DNA of 64,000 bases from an uncultured Lachnospiraceae bacterium (GCA_910586705.1 CAJUJK010000001.1:244786-308785), one strand, 5' to 3'; shown: positions 49,507 to 57,925, numbered from the stretch's first letter. Made by a program: numbers and translations. Notes: generated by a model from the letters alone, not told the origin.

Positions 49507-49601
49507 GTGTGAGAAGAACTTCTAATACTCGGCAGCAGAGGCTGCCTCGCTGAGAAGTTCTAAATCTCACACAGGAGAATGCCATAAAGCTGGCATTCTC
49601 C
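49507..49601 (+). repeat. Composite palindromic element, copy 2
   Basis: Second copy of the nested inverted-repeat element seen at 9629. An outer stem (49507-49513 with 49566-49572) encloses an arm made of 49515-49523 with 49553-49561 and 49531-49536 with 49541-49546; a separate hairpin (49574-49583 with 49592-49601) follows. The 9-base and 10-base arm sequences are identical to copy 1, while the inner stems differ but keep pairing. The side hairpin of copy 1 is absent. Confidence 0.8.
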
Positions 49602-49745
49602 GCACAGTGAAGGCATGGCGAACCAGATGCGGTGGAGTTTGCCAGATGGAGACGCAATCTCCGCGCGGTGAAGGCATGGCGAATTAGGTGCGGTGGTGTC
49701 TGCCGGATGGAAACGCATTCTCCGCACAGTGAAAGTATGGCGAAG
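49597..49745 (+). repeat. 61-base tandem repeat
   Basis: Directly after the palindromic element a 61-base unit is repeated: units start at 49597, 49658 and 49719, the third partial (~27 bases). The copies share a TCTCCGC-GTGAAGGCATGGCGAA-type beginning and a GGTG-TGCC-GATGGA-ACGCA-type end with scattered changes. Each unit start reuses the last bases of the preceding hairpin arm. No protein is encoded; it fills the gap before the DUF4867 gene. Confidence 0.75.
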
Positions 49746-49756
49746 GGAGAGAGGAT

Positions 49757-50380
49757 ATGGAGATTAAGAAAGTGACAGACCCGTCATTCCGTAAGTATGG
49801 CAGGGTTGTACAGGGGATCGACTTTACGGATCTGGTAGAGGCGATCAAAAGAGAGACGCCGATGCCGGATGGCGTGGCTTACGAGCCTTCCATCAAGGCG
49901 CTGGAGGAGACTGCGGCGGCTAAGGCGTTACAGAAAAGAACTTACGGCGAACTGCCGATCGAGGTGGGCTACTGCAACGGTCATAACTATAAGCTGAACG
50001 CCATCGAGTACCACAGGAGTTCTGAGATCAATGTGGCGGCTACGGACGCGGTATTGATTGTGGGTATGCAGCAGGACATCACAGACGATTTCAAGTATGA
50101 GACGGCTAAGATGGAGGCGTTTCTGGTAGAGGCAGGCACGGCTGTGGAGCTTTACGCGACGACCCTGCACTACGCGCCCTGCAGCGCGGACGAGGGCGGC
50201 TTCAAGGTCGGCATCGTGCTTCCGGCGGGCACAAACTATCCGCTTGAGGAAAGCCACGAGGGATGGGAGGATTCCTTGATCACGGCGCAGAACAAGTGGC
50301 TGATCGGCCATGCGGAGGGCGGGCTCGACGCGGGCGCGCATATCGGACTGGTAGGAAAAAATCTGGATATTCGTGATTAA
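49757..50380 (+). CDS. DUF4867 family protein
   Basis: A 207-residue soluble protein of unknown function, probably a cupin-like beta-barrel (GYCNGHNYKLNAIEYHRSSE, AVLIVGMQQDI, AGTAVELYATTLHYAPC, VGIVLPAGTNYPLE). The His/Glu-containing segment EYHRSSE and the LHYAPC strand are candidate metal or sugar contacts. Proteins of this family occur beside xylulokinase and fucose/arabinose-isomerase-like genes in gut Clostridia, as here, so a role in handling the same sugar (for example a mutarotase or isomerase helper) is inferred. GGGAGAGAGG precedes ATG 49757. Confidence 0.8.
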   Translation: MEIKKVTDPSFRKYGRVVQGIDFTDLVEAIKRETPMPDGVAYEPSIKALEETAAAKALQKRTYGELPIEVGYCNGHNYKLNAIEYHRSSEINVAATDAVLIVGMQQDITDDFKYETAKMEAFLVEAGTAVELYATTLHYAPCSADEGGFKVGIVLPAGTNYPLEESHEGWEDSLITAQNKWLIGHAEGGLDAGAHIGLVGKNLDIRD

Positions 50381-50596
50381 TTAAGCTAATTGAAAGCCGA
50401 TTGCTGCGCGCTATGCGCTCTCGCAATCGCCGCCGGCATTCGCAATCCGGTCTAATGACCTTCTTGCTCATACCGGCTTGCCCGTCCGATGTCTGTACGT
50501 CCTCGCATACAAGTATGCAGTCCGTTCAGCCGCCGTCCGGGACTTTCATAGTAAATATACCGGCAGCGCCGGTTAAAATAAAAGGAGGAAAATAAA
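50381..50596 (+). other. Structured non-coding gap in the sugar operon
   Basis: A 216-base gap with two clear hairpins: a 7-base stem at 50398-50404 with 50423-50429 whose loop contains a further GCGC stem, and a 6-base stem at 50559-50564 with 50568-50573 just before the AAAGGAGG ribosome site. No convincing gene is seen. It may process or partly terminate the message between DUF4867 and the isomerase. Confidence 0.45.
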
Positions 50597-52081
50597 ATGA
50601 ACAATTTACCGAAAGTAAAGATTGGTATCGTAGCGGTAAGCCGTGATTGTTTCCCGGCATCTCTGGCGATTAACAGAAGAAAAGCGCTGGTGGAGGCTTA
50701 CGCGAAGAAGTATGACGCGGCGGACATCTACGAGTGCCCTGTGTGCATCATCGAGAGCGAGATCGACATGGTGAACGCGTTAAAGGATATCAAGGACAAC
50801 GACTGTAACGCGCTCTGCGTATATCTGGGCAACTTTGGTCCCGAGATCTCCGAGACGCTGCTTGCAAAGCATTTCGAGGGTCCCAAGATGTTTGTGGCTG
50901 CAGCAGAGGAGTCTCAGGGTGATCTGATTCAGGGCCGCGGCGACGCTTACTGCGGTATGCTCAATGCCAGCTACAACTTAAAGCTCAGAAATGTAAAGGC
51001 TTACATTCCCGAGTATCCCGTAGGCGATGCGGAGGACTGCGCTGACATGATCCATGAGTTTATTCCGATCGCACGTGCGGTTGCGGCGCTCTCTAGCTTA
51101 AAGATTATTTCCTTTGGTCCCAGACCGCTCAACTTCCTCGCATGTAACGCGCCCATCAAGCAACTTTACAATCTGGGCATCGAGATTGAGGAGAACTCTG
51201 AGCTTGACCTGTTTGAAGCGTTCAACAAGCACGCGGACGATTCCCGTATTCCCGATGTGGTGAAGGATATGGAAGCGGAGCTTGGCGACGGCAACAACAA
51301 ACCCGGGATTCTGCCTAAGCTTGCGCAGTACGAACTGACCCTGCTCGACTGGATCGAGGAGCACAAGGGGTACCGCGAGTATGTGGCGATCGCCGGAAAA
51401 TGCTGGCCTGCATTCCAGACCCAGTTCGGCTTTGTGCCCTGCTTTGTAAACAGCCGTCTGACCGGCAGAGGCATTCCGGTATCCTGTGAAGTGGATATCT
51501 ACGGCTGCCTGAGCGAGTTCATCGGCGAGGCGGTAAGCGACGATATCGTAACGCTGCTTGACATCAACAACTCTGTGCCGAAAGATATGTACAAAGAGTC
51601 CATTGAGGGCAAGTTCGACTATAAGTTTACAGATACATTTATGGGCTTCCACTGTGGAAATACCTGCTCCAAGAAGCTGTCCAAGTGCAGCATGGAGTAC
51701 CAGATGATCATGGCGAGATCCCTGCCCGAGGAAGTGACGCAGGGTACGCTGGAGGGCGATATCGTTCCCGGCAACATTACCTTCTACCGTCTGCAGAGTA
51801 CGGCTGACAATATCCTGCGCGCATATGTGGCGGAGGGCGAGGTGCTTCCTGTGGCGACCAGATCCTTCGGCGGCATCGGTGTATTCGCGATCCCTGAGAT
51901 GGGGAGATTTTACCGTCATGTGCTGATCGAGAAGAATTACCCGCATCACGGCGCGGTTGCTTTCGGCCACTTCGGCAAGGCACTGTTTGAGGTATTCAAG
52001 TATATCGGCGTGGATGTGAGCGAGATCGGCTACAATCAGCCCAAGAGCCTGCCGTATCCGACAGAGAATCCTTTCGCGTAA
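50597..52081 (+). CDS. L-fucose/L-arabinose isomerase family protein
   Basis: A 494-residue aldose-ketose isomerase-family protein. It begins KVKIGIVAVSRDCFPASLA and has the two-domain layout of the family, with the metal-site region in the C-terminal half (FHCGNTCSKK, and GAVAFGHFGKALFEVFKYIG with a conserved His). The probable reaction is conversion of an aldose to the ketose that the upstream XylB-type kinase phosphorylates. The exact sugar (L-fucose, D-arabinose or other) is not readable. Codon use is strongly biased to C-ending codons and AAAGGAGG precedes ATG 50597, both fitting high expression. No aldolase or transporter is linked. Confidence 0.88.
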   Translation: MNNLPKVKIGIVAVSRDCFPASLAINRRKALVEAYAKKYDAADIYECPVCIIESEIDMVNALKDIKDNDCNALCVYLGNFGPEISETLLAKHFEGPKMFVAAAEESQGDLIQGRGDAYCGMLNASYNLKLRNVKAYIPEYPVGDAEDCADMIHEFIPIARAVAALSSLKIISFGPRPLNFLACNAPIKQLYNLGIEIEENSELDLFEAFNKHADDSRIPDVVKDMEAELGDGNNKPGILPKLAQYELTLLDWIEEHKGYREYVAIAGKCWPAFQTQFGFVPCFVNSRLTGRGIPVSCEVDIYGCLSEFIGEAVSDDIVTLLDINNSVPKDMYKESIEGKFDYKFTDTFMGFHCGNTCSKKLSKCSMEYQMIMARSLPEEVTQGTLEGDIVPGNITFYRLQSTADNILRAYVAEGEVLPVATRSFGGIGVFAIPEMGRFYRHVLIEKNYPHHGAVAFGHFGKALFEVFKYIGVDVSEIGYNQPKSLPYPTENPFA

Positions 52082-52167
52082 TATCTGCAAGATAAACGAA
52101 ATGTAGAAACAGGATGGGCGTATGCTGTGAAAACGGTGTGCGCCCTTTCCGTATGCAAAAAAGGCGC

Positions 52168-52198
52168 AAAAAAGACGGAACCAGATAAGCCGGTTCCG
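52168..52198 (-). terminator. Intrinsic terminator for the FliD-like gene
   Basis: On the minus strand a 7-base stem (52198-52192 with 52182-52176, nine-base loop) is followed by TCTTTTTT, 22 bases after the stop codon of the minus-strand gene. A good Rho-independent terminator. Confidence 0.8.
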
Positions 52199-52219
52199 CC
52201 TTAAACTTTTTAAAATGAA

Positions 52220-53458
52220 TCAGAGGATGGCGTCCACCATGGATCCCATGGTCGGTATGTTCACACCGCCGTTGTTGTCGTAGGTCTGCTTGTTCAGCGC
52301 GTCTCCCTGCGTAGCGTAGCGGTAGATGTTGTTTACCCTGTCGGTCATCTTCTCCGCCAGAGAGTTCGTGCCATTAAACAGATTCTTGACGCCGCTCATG
52401 TCCGCGTCCTTAAACTTCTCCTCGTCAACAGAAAGGGTCTTGTCGGAGTTTACGGTAACGCCCATTTTTGAGAAAGCGCTCTTGTTGCTGCTGATCAGGC
52501 TCTTGAGATAGGAAGCCTGATTGACAACGTTGCTGTTTGCGCTCTTGTCGGTGTTTTTGATCAGTTCGTTATAATCTTTCACAAAAGCGGAGAACGCTTT
52601 GTAGACATTCTCTTTATTGCTGTTCGTGATGTTCGTGGCGCCCAGATTCTCGATGGACTTGTAGAGCGAATTTGCAGCGGAAGCCGTGGCAGAGTCCGTC
52701 ACGGTCTTGTTCTTGTCCTTATCCTTCGTGGAGGACGTGCCCGAAGTGCTGGTGGAGGAGTAACCGCCCGCGTATTTCGCCTTGGAGGAAGTGACTGCCT
52801 CGCCGTCCCCTGCTGCCCGGTAAATCTGGCTTGCCTTGCTGACGGCTTTGTCCGCAAAGGAGCCGATGCCGCCGAACAGCGTCTTCACCGTAGCGCCGTT
52901 TCCATGCTCTGTGTCCTGCAGCGCCTTCTTCATGGAATCTTCGTCGAAGGACAGCGTCCTGTCGGAATTCATGGTAATGCCCACCTTGGAGAAGAGCTTA
53001 TAGTTTGAGTAGTAGGAGTTGTAAAGTGACTCCGCCTGTTTCTGCACGGTCGTGTTTTCACTCTTCGCCGCACTCTTCATCAGACTGTTGTAATCCTTGA
53101 TGAAGGAGGAGACGGAGTCCGTAATCTTGTTGACGTTCTCCTCGCTGCGGTCGTCATAGTTCAGGGAAGTGAGTGCGGAAGCGGACTTGTAAAGAGACTG
53201 TGCCGCCGACGCGGAAGCGTTGTCCTTGACTTTTCCCGCCTTTTTGGAGTCGGTTTTGCCGGACTCCTCCGCCTCCTGCTTTTCCATTTTCGCATAGTAA
53301 GACTTCATCATTTTGCCGTAGCTGCCGTTTTTGATGGCGGCGTAATCGCTGAGCAGAGATCCCATCCCGCCGGCGTCGTCACCGCCGCCCATGCCGCCGA
53401 GCAGCGCAGAGTATGTGTCCGCCATTCCAGAATTTAAACCGTTTAAATTGATTCCCAT
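52220..53458 (-). CDS. Protein with two FliD C-terminal-like repeats
   Basis: A 412-residue protein of unknown role, made of a Gly/Met-rich N-terminus (NLNGLNSGMADTYSALLGG) and two tandem units of ~140 residues (about 85-245 and 255-405). Each unit has the order ASA.SLYKS, FIKDYNSLM / FVKDYNELI, FSKVGITMNSDRTLSFDE / FSKMGVTVNSDKTLSVDE, VKTLFGG / VKNLFNG, and a closing helix ending NNIYRY-like. The GITxNSDGTLSxDE pattern is that of the C-terminal part of flagellar cap protein FliD. No other flagellar gene is near and the N-terminal FliD domain is missing. It may be a surface or secreted structural protein. AAGGAGGG precedes the ATG. Confidence 0.78.
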   Translation of the reverse strand: MGINLNGLNSGMADTYSALLGGMGGGDDAGGMGSLLSDYAAIKNGSYGKMMKSYYAKMEKQEAEESGKTDSKKAGKVKDNASASAAQSLYKSASALTSLNYDDRSEENVNKITDSVSSFIKDYNSLMKSAAKSENTTVQKQAESLYNSYYSNYKLFSKVGITMNSDRTLSFDEDSMKKALQDTEHGNGATVKTLFGGIGSFADKAVSKASQIYRAAGDGEAVTSSKAKYAGGYSSTSTSGTSSTKDKDKNKTVTDSATASAANSLYKSIENLGATNITNSNKENVYKAFSAFVKDYNELIKNTDKSANSNVVNQASYLKSLISSNKSAFSKMGVTVNSDKTLSVDEEKFKDADMSGVKNLFNGTNSLAEKMTDRVNNIYRYATQGDALNKQTYDNNGGVNIPTMGSMVDAIL

Positions 53459-53714
53459 TGTCAGTACCCTCCTTGTCTCGATAGTTGACATCCGTGTCAT
53501 ATATGTGTTTGCCGCAGATTATTCTTATATCTATTATTTCGTCTTTTCTGTTAATTTGTAAAGAGGTTTGGAGAAAATATTTTTTAAAATTTTCAGATTT
53601 TTCTTGACTTTGTCATAAAAATATGCCCGCGGGTATTAAAATGTCTAAAATACACAAAAAAGGGAGTAAAATAGAAACAAATAAGGGCAAAACAGCGACA
53701 AATATTTTATATTG
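53459..53714. other. Gap between the FliD-like gene and the PTS operon
   Basis: About 256 bases, mostly A+T-rich. A perfect TGACA-TCCG-TGTCA inverted repeat at 53486-53499 lies in the leader of the minus-strand gene and looks like an operator. A CCCGCGGG palindrome at 53626-53633 stands out from the A+T-rich background. Nothing else is recognised. Confidence 0.4.
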
Positions 53715-53743
53715 TTGACACAAATTGTTTAAAATGCTATAGT
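53715..53743 (+). promoter_or_regulatory. Strong extended -10 promoter of the PTS operon
   Basis: TTGACA (53715-53720) and TATAGT (53738-53743), 17-base spacer, with TGC immediately before the -10. It should start a ~165-base leader ahead of the EIIA gene. Confidence 0.8.
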
Positions 53744-53866
53744 AGTAGAAACATATGAAAGAAAAACATGACAAAAATGTAAAAAAGGAAGGTTCTTCGC
53801 GTTTTATATATATAGTAAAGATAGCAGGCGTACAGTTTGCGGATGAGAACGCGGAGCTTTTACAAT

Positions 53867-53894
53867 CGGGTGCGCGTGGCTGCCCGGCTTTTTT
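53867..53894 (+). terminator. Leader hairpin with T tract before the EIIA gene
   Basis: A G+C-rich hairpin (53867-53886, imperfect in the inner part) followed by TTTTTT (53889-53894) sits inside the leader, 20 bases before the EIIA start. This looks like an attenuator; no RAT antiterminator site of the LicT/SacY type was recognised. Confidence 0.55.
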
Positions 53895-53914
53895 ATTAGA
53901 AAGGAGAGTGCGGC

Positions 53915-54415
53915 ATGGGGCTTTTTAAGGATATTTTCGGATCAAAGGAAGAGCGGATGCAGATCGCCGCTCCGGTGGCGGGAAAGCTTGTTCCGCTCAG
54001 TGAGGTGAGCGATCCCACCTTTTCCGAGGAGATTCTGGGACAGGGAGCGGCAGTTATTCCCTCGGAAAATCAATTTTTATCTCCCGTTGACGGTACGGTC
54101 ACCACAGTATTTCCCACCGGGCACGCGGTGGCGCTCACCTCTGCGAACGGGGTGGAGATACTGCTGCATATCGGGCTGGATACGGTGAAGCTGAACGGGA
54201 AACATTTTACCATCCATGCGGAGGAAGGGCAGCAGGTGAAAAAGGGTGACCTGCTTCTGGAAGCCGATCTGGAACAGATCAAATCCGAAGGATATGACAT
54301 TATCACGCCGGTTGTCATCTGCAACACGGAAGAGTTTTCGGAAATCGCGATGGCGAAAGGCGGTCAGGTGACGGCGGGGACTGTTATTGTAAATGTCATA
54401 AAAAGAAAAGAGTAA
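53915..54415 (+). CDS. crr: PTS EIIA, glucose type
   Basis: A 166-residue phosphocarrier that takes phosphate from HPr and passes it to the EIIB domain. The EIIA-Glc fold is complete: IAAPVAGKLVPLSEV, VIPSENQFLSPVDGTVT, TGHAVALTS with the supporting His70, and ILLHIGLDTVKLNG with the phosphorylated His85. AAGGAGAG precedes ATG 53915. It is the first gene of an operon with EI, HPr and EIICB, so this operon carries a full phosphate chain of its own. Confidence 0.95.
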   Translation: MGLFKDIFGSKEERMQIAAPVAGKLVPLSEVSDPTFSEEILGQGAAVIPSENQFLSPVDGTVTTVFPTGHAVALTSANGVEILLHIGLDTVKLNGKHFTIHAEEGQQVKKGDLLLEADLEQIKSEGYDIITPVVICNTEEFSEIAMAKGGQVTAGTVIVNVIKRKE

Positions 54416-54437
54416 CTTCTTTTCGGGGGAGGTTTGT

Positions 54438-56054
54438 ATGGATAGATATACTGGGAAAAGTGTGATGAGGGGAATTGCCATAGGAAGGGTATACCTTTAT
54501 CAAAAGGTGGAGATTCAGGTGACGGATGAGAAGGTGTCCGATGTGGCGTCTGAGAAGGAACGCCTCACCGCTGCCGTGGAACGCGCGAAGGCACAGCTCA
54601 CAAGACTCTACGACGAGGCGCTGCAGAACGTGGGAGAGGATCATGCCGCCATCTTTGACGTACACCGGATGCTTCTGGAAGACGAGGACTATCTGGAAAC
54701 TGCCGCGGGGGAGATCAAGAACGGCTACAACGCGGTGTACGCGGTAGATCAGGCGGGTACGCAGTTTGCGGAGCTGTTCGCGGCGATGGATGACGAGTAT
54801 ATGAGAGGACGCGCGGCGGATATCCGGGATATTTCCCAGAGAGTGATTCGCATCCTTCTGGATCTGCCGGAGGAGGAGATCAACTCGGAGGAGCCGGTGG
54901 TTCTGGTGGCTGAGGATCTGACGCCCAGCGAGACGGTGAAGCTTGACAAAAAGAAAATTCTCGGGTTTGTGACTGTGAAGGGATCAGCAAATTCCCACAC
55001 GGCGATACTGGCGAGAAGCATGAACCTGCCGGCGCTGGTGAATGTGAACATTGACCTTTCGGATGCGCTGCACGGGAAGACCTGCGTGGTGGACGGTTTT
55101 GAAGGTGAGTTTCTGATTGAGCCTGAGGAGGAGATCCTTTCCGAAAAGGTTGTGCGGAAAAACCAGTGGGTGGCGGATTTAGAAGCGCTCGAGAAGCTGA
55201 AAGGGCAGGACAATGTCACAAAGAGCGGCAAGCGGATAGACGTTTTCGCGAATATCGGCAATGTGGCGGACGCCGACATGGCATGTGCGGCTGACGCCGG
55301 AGGAATCGGACTTTTTAGAAGCGAATTTCTCTATCTGGGCAGAACCACTTTCCCGTCGGAGGAGGAACAGTATACGAGTTATAAGGCTGTCCTCGAGAAG
55401 ATGGAAGGAAAGAAAGTGGTGATCCGCACACTGGATATCGGGGCAGATAAGAAGGTGGACTATTTCGGACTGGAGCCGGAGGAAAACCCGGCGCTCGGCT
55501 ACCGGGCGATCCGCATCTGTCTGGACAGGGAGGAGATATTCATCACCCAGCTCCGTGCCCTTTACCGCGCGGCGGCACACGGGACACTGGCAATCATGTT
55601 CCCCATGATTATATCTGTGGATGAGGTTAAGCGGATCAGGCAGATCGTGGAGATGGTGAAGGAGGAGCTTGCAAAGGAAGGCTATCCTGTCGGGGAAGCG
55701 GAGATTGGCATTATGATCGAGACGCCGGCGGCGGCTGTGATATCCGATAAGCTGGCGAAGGAAGTGGACTTTTTCAGTATAGGAACCAACGATCTGACAC
55801 AGTATACGCTGGCGGTAGACCGGCAGAACCAGAAGCTGGAAGGGATTTGCGATACCCACCATGAGGCGTTGCTGCGGCTGATCGAGTTGACAGTAAAGAA
55901 TGCCCATGAGGCGGGCATCTGGGTAGGTATCTGCGGAGAGCTTGGCGCCGATACGGAACTGACAGAGTGGTTTTTGAAGATCGGTGTGGATGAGCTGAGT
56001 GTAGCGTCATCTGCGGTACTCAAGGTACGTGGGGCGGTCAGAGCGCTGCCGTAA
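54438..56054 (+). CDS. ptsI: PTS enzyme I
   Basis: Takes phosphate from phosphoenolpyruvate and gives it to HPr. At 538 residues it is slightly shorter than classic EI (~570). The phosphohistidine is His187 in GSANSHTAILARSMNLPALV, where the usual Gly-Gly is Gly-Ser. The PEP-binding half has GIGLFRSEFLYLGR, NPALGYRAIRICL, MFPMI, EIGIMIETPAA, FFSIGTNDLTQYTLAVDR and ICGELGAD, all standard. It ends early (VRGAVRALP), lacking the final ~30 residues of typical EI, a region not needed for catalysis. GGGGGAGG precedes ATG 54438. Confidence 0.95.
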   Translation: MDRYTGKSVMRGIAIGRVYLYQKVEIQVTDEKVSDVASEKERLTAAVERAKAQLTRLYDEALQNVGEDHAAIFDVHRMLLEDEDYLETAAGEIKNGYNAVYAVDQAGTQFAELFAAMDDEYMRGRAADIRDISQRVIRILLDLPEEEINSEEPVVLVAEDLTPSETVKLDKKKILGFVTVKGSANSHTAILARSMNLPALVNVNIDLSDALHGKTCVVDGFEGEFLIEPEEEILSEKVVRKNQWVADLEALEKLKGQDNVTKSGKRIDVFANIGNVADADMACAADAGGIGLFRSEFLYLGRTTFPSEEEQYTSYKAVLEKMEGKKVVIRTLDIGADKKVDYFGLEPEENPALGYRAIRICLDREEIFITQLRALYRAAAHGTLAIMFPMIISVDEVKRIRQIVEMVKEELAKEGYPVGEAEIGIMIETPAAAVISDKLAKEVDFFSIGTNDLTQYTLAVDRQNQKLEGICDTHHEALLRLIELTVKNAHEAGIWVGICGELGADTELTEWFLKIGVDELSVASSAVLKVRGAVRALP

Positions 56055-56124
56055 GTATACTCTCGGATGCAGAAGCGGTTCTGAGGGTGTATATAAAAAA
56101 TTAAGGAGGGAGGATATTTAAGAA

Positions 56125-56382
56125 ATGAGGGATTTTACTTATGTAATCAAGGATCCGGTGGGGCTGCATGCCAGACCTGCAGGTCTGCTGGTAAAGAAGG
56201 CGGGCGAGTTTACCAGCAGGATTACGATTGAGTCCGGAGGTAAAAGCGCGGAGGCTAAGAAGCTGATCATGCTGATGGGACTCGGAATCAAACAGGGTGC
56301 GGAGGTAGTCTGCCGTATTGAGGGCGAGGACGAGGATGTCGCGCATGATGCGCTCGTGAAATTTTTTGAAGAAAACTTATAA
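56125..56382 (+). CDS. ptsH: HPr phosphocarrier with Lys at position 46
   Basis: An 85-residue HPr-family protein. His15 in VGLHARPAGLLV is the EI-dependent phosphorylation site and is intact. The regulatory site is not: in Firmicute HPr, residue 46 is Ser (N-L-K-S-I-M), but here the segment reads EAKKLIMLMGLG and codon 46 (56260-56262) is AAG, Lys. The protein should carry phosphate to EIIA but cannot be a Ser46 target of HPr kinase, so it probably cannot act in CcpA-type catabolite repression. A second, standard HPr elsewhere in the genome is likely. AAGGAGGGAGG lies upstream of ATG 56125. Confidence 0.94.
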   Translation: MRDFTYVIKDPVGLHARPAGLLVKKAGEFTSRITIESGGKSAEAKKLIMLMGLGIKQGAEVVCRIEGEDEDVAHDALVKFFEENL

Positions 56383-56410
56383 AATTTAAATTGATTGGGA
56401 GGTAGTGCTT

Positions 56411-57880
56411 ATGATGAAATATTTACAGAAACTGGGTAAATCCCTGATGCTGCCGGTGGCGTGTCTGCCGATCTGCGGTATTCTGATGGGAATTGGATAT
56501 GCGTTGTGTCCGTCGACGATGCAGGGCGGTGATATGCATGGCTTTTTGAATTTGCTGGGATTTTTCCTTGTGAAGGCGGGTGGCGCGCTGATCGACAATA
56601 TGGCTATTCTGTTTGTAATCGGCGTAGGTGTCGGTATGGCGGATGACCATGACGGCACGGCAGGTCTTGCAGCACTGGCATCCTGGCTGATGATAACGAA
56701 CCTGCTGGCAGTTGGCACAGTTACGGCTATGATGCCTTCTATCGCAGACGATGTGAATAAGTCCCTTGCGTTTGGCAAAATTGCGAATCCGTTCATCGGT
56801 ATTCTGGCAGGTATCATTGGCGCAAGCTGCTACAATAAATTTAAAGGTACGCAGCTTCCGGATTGGCTTTCCTTCTTCAGCGGCAAGCGCTGTGTGGCAA
56901 TTATAGCAGGTGTGGTTTCGATTCTTGCTTCAGCGGTTCTGCTGTTTGTATGGCCGGTCGTGTTCGGCGCACTGATTGCGGTAGGTCAGGGTATTGTAGG
57001 AATGGGTGCAGTAGGCGCAGGTATCTACGCTTTCCTGAACAGACTGCTGATCCCTACGGGTCTGCACCATGCACTGAACAACGTGTTCTGGTTTGATACC
57101 ATCGGTCTCGGCGATCTGTCCCACTTCTGGGCAGGCGAGACAAGTGCGGATGTTACATGGAGCCTTGGTATGTATATGTCGGGATTCTTCCCTTGTATGA
57201 TGTTCGGTATCCCGGGTGCGGCGCTTGCTATGGTTCACACAGCGAAGAGCAATAAGAAGAAAGTGGCGATCGGTCTGGTTGCTTCCGCGGCTGTCTGCTC
57301 CTTTGTCTGCGGCGTTACCGAGCCTTTCGAGTTTGGTTTCATGTTCCTTGCACCGGTTCTGTATCTCATTTATGCGCTGCTTTACGGTATCTTCACGACG
57401 ATTACCGTACTGCTCGGCTTCCGTGCAGGTTTCAGTTTCTCTGCTGGCGCGACGGACCTTGTGTTCTCGGCACCGCTGCCTGCAGCAGCAAATACATGGA
57501 TGATCATTCCTCTTGGTCTCGCAGCATTTGCAGTATTTTATGTGGTGTTCCGCTTCGCGATTGTGAAGTTTGATTTAAAGACACCCGGCAGAGAGGATGA
57601 CGACGTCGAGGCGGAGAAGAAAGCGGTTCTCTCCAACAGCAATTTCACCGAAGTGGCTTCCATCATTCTGGAAGGTCTCGGCGGTAAGGAAAATGTGAAG
57701 TCTCTTGACAACTGTATCACAAGACTCCGTCTGGAGATCAACGATTACACGAAGGTGGACGAAAAGAAGATCAAATCCGCGGGTGTGGCGGGTGTTATGA
57801 GACCCAGCAAGACTGCAGTGCAGGTTATCGTGGGCACCAAGGTACAGTTCGTGGCGGATGAGATGAAGAAGATGCTGTAA
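56411..57880 (+). CDS. PTS EIICB, glucose/N-acetylglucosamine family
   Basis: A 489-residue sugar permease. Residues 1-385 are the EIIC channel with about ten helices (LGKSLMLPVACLPICGIL, LGMYMSGFFPCMMFGIPGAA, and the GVTEPFEFGFMFLAPVLY signature that binds sugar). Residues ~410-489 are EIIB with the phosphocysteine Cys435 in LDNCITRLRLEI. It imports and phosphorylates a hexose, probably glucose, N-acetylglucosamine or a related sugar; the exact one is not readable. ATG 56411 follows GGGAGG (56397-56402) at eight bases. It is the last gene of the operon and is followed by a 10-base hairpin. Confidence 0.93.
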   Translation: MMKYLQKLGKSLMLPVACLPICGILMGIGYALCPSTMQGGDMHGFLNLLGFFLVKAGGALIDNMAILFVIGVGVGMADDHDGTAGLAALASWLMITNLLAVGTVTAMMPSIADDVNKSLAFGKIANPFIGILAGIIGASCYNKFKGTQLPDWLSFFSGKRCVAIIAGVVSILASAVLLFVWPVVFGALIAVGQGIVGMGAVGAGIYAFLNRLLIPTGLHHALNNVFWFDTIGLGDLSHFWAGETSADVTWSLGMYMSGFFPCMMFGIPGAALAMVHTAKSNKKKVAIGLVASAAVCSFVCGVTEPFEFGFMFLAPVLYLIYALLYGIFTTITVLLGFRAGFSFSAGATDLVFSAPLPAAANTWMIIPLGLAAFAVFYVVFRFAIVKFDLKTPGREDDDVEAEKKAVLSNSNFTEVASIILEGLGGKENVKSLDNCITRLRLEINDYTKVDEKKIKSAGVAGVMRPSKTAVQVIVGTKVQFVADEMKKML

Positions 57881-57925
57881 AACATTTGGAAAGTTTTAAA
57901 GTTGAAAACATGAAATGTGTGTTAT

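Noticed and set aside
53744..53914. LicT/SacY-type RAT antiterminator in the PTS leader
   Set aside because: The leader has a terminator-like hairpin, but no RAT consensus overlaps it and no BglG-type antiterminator gene is nearby.
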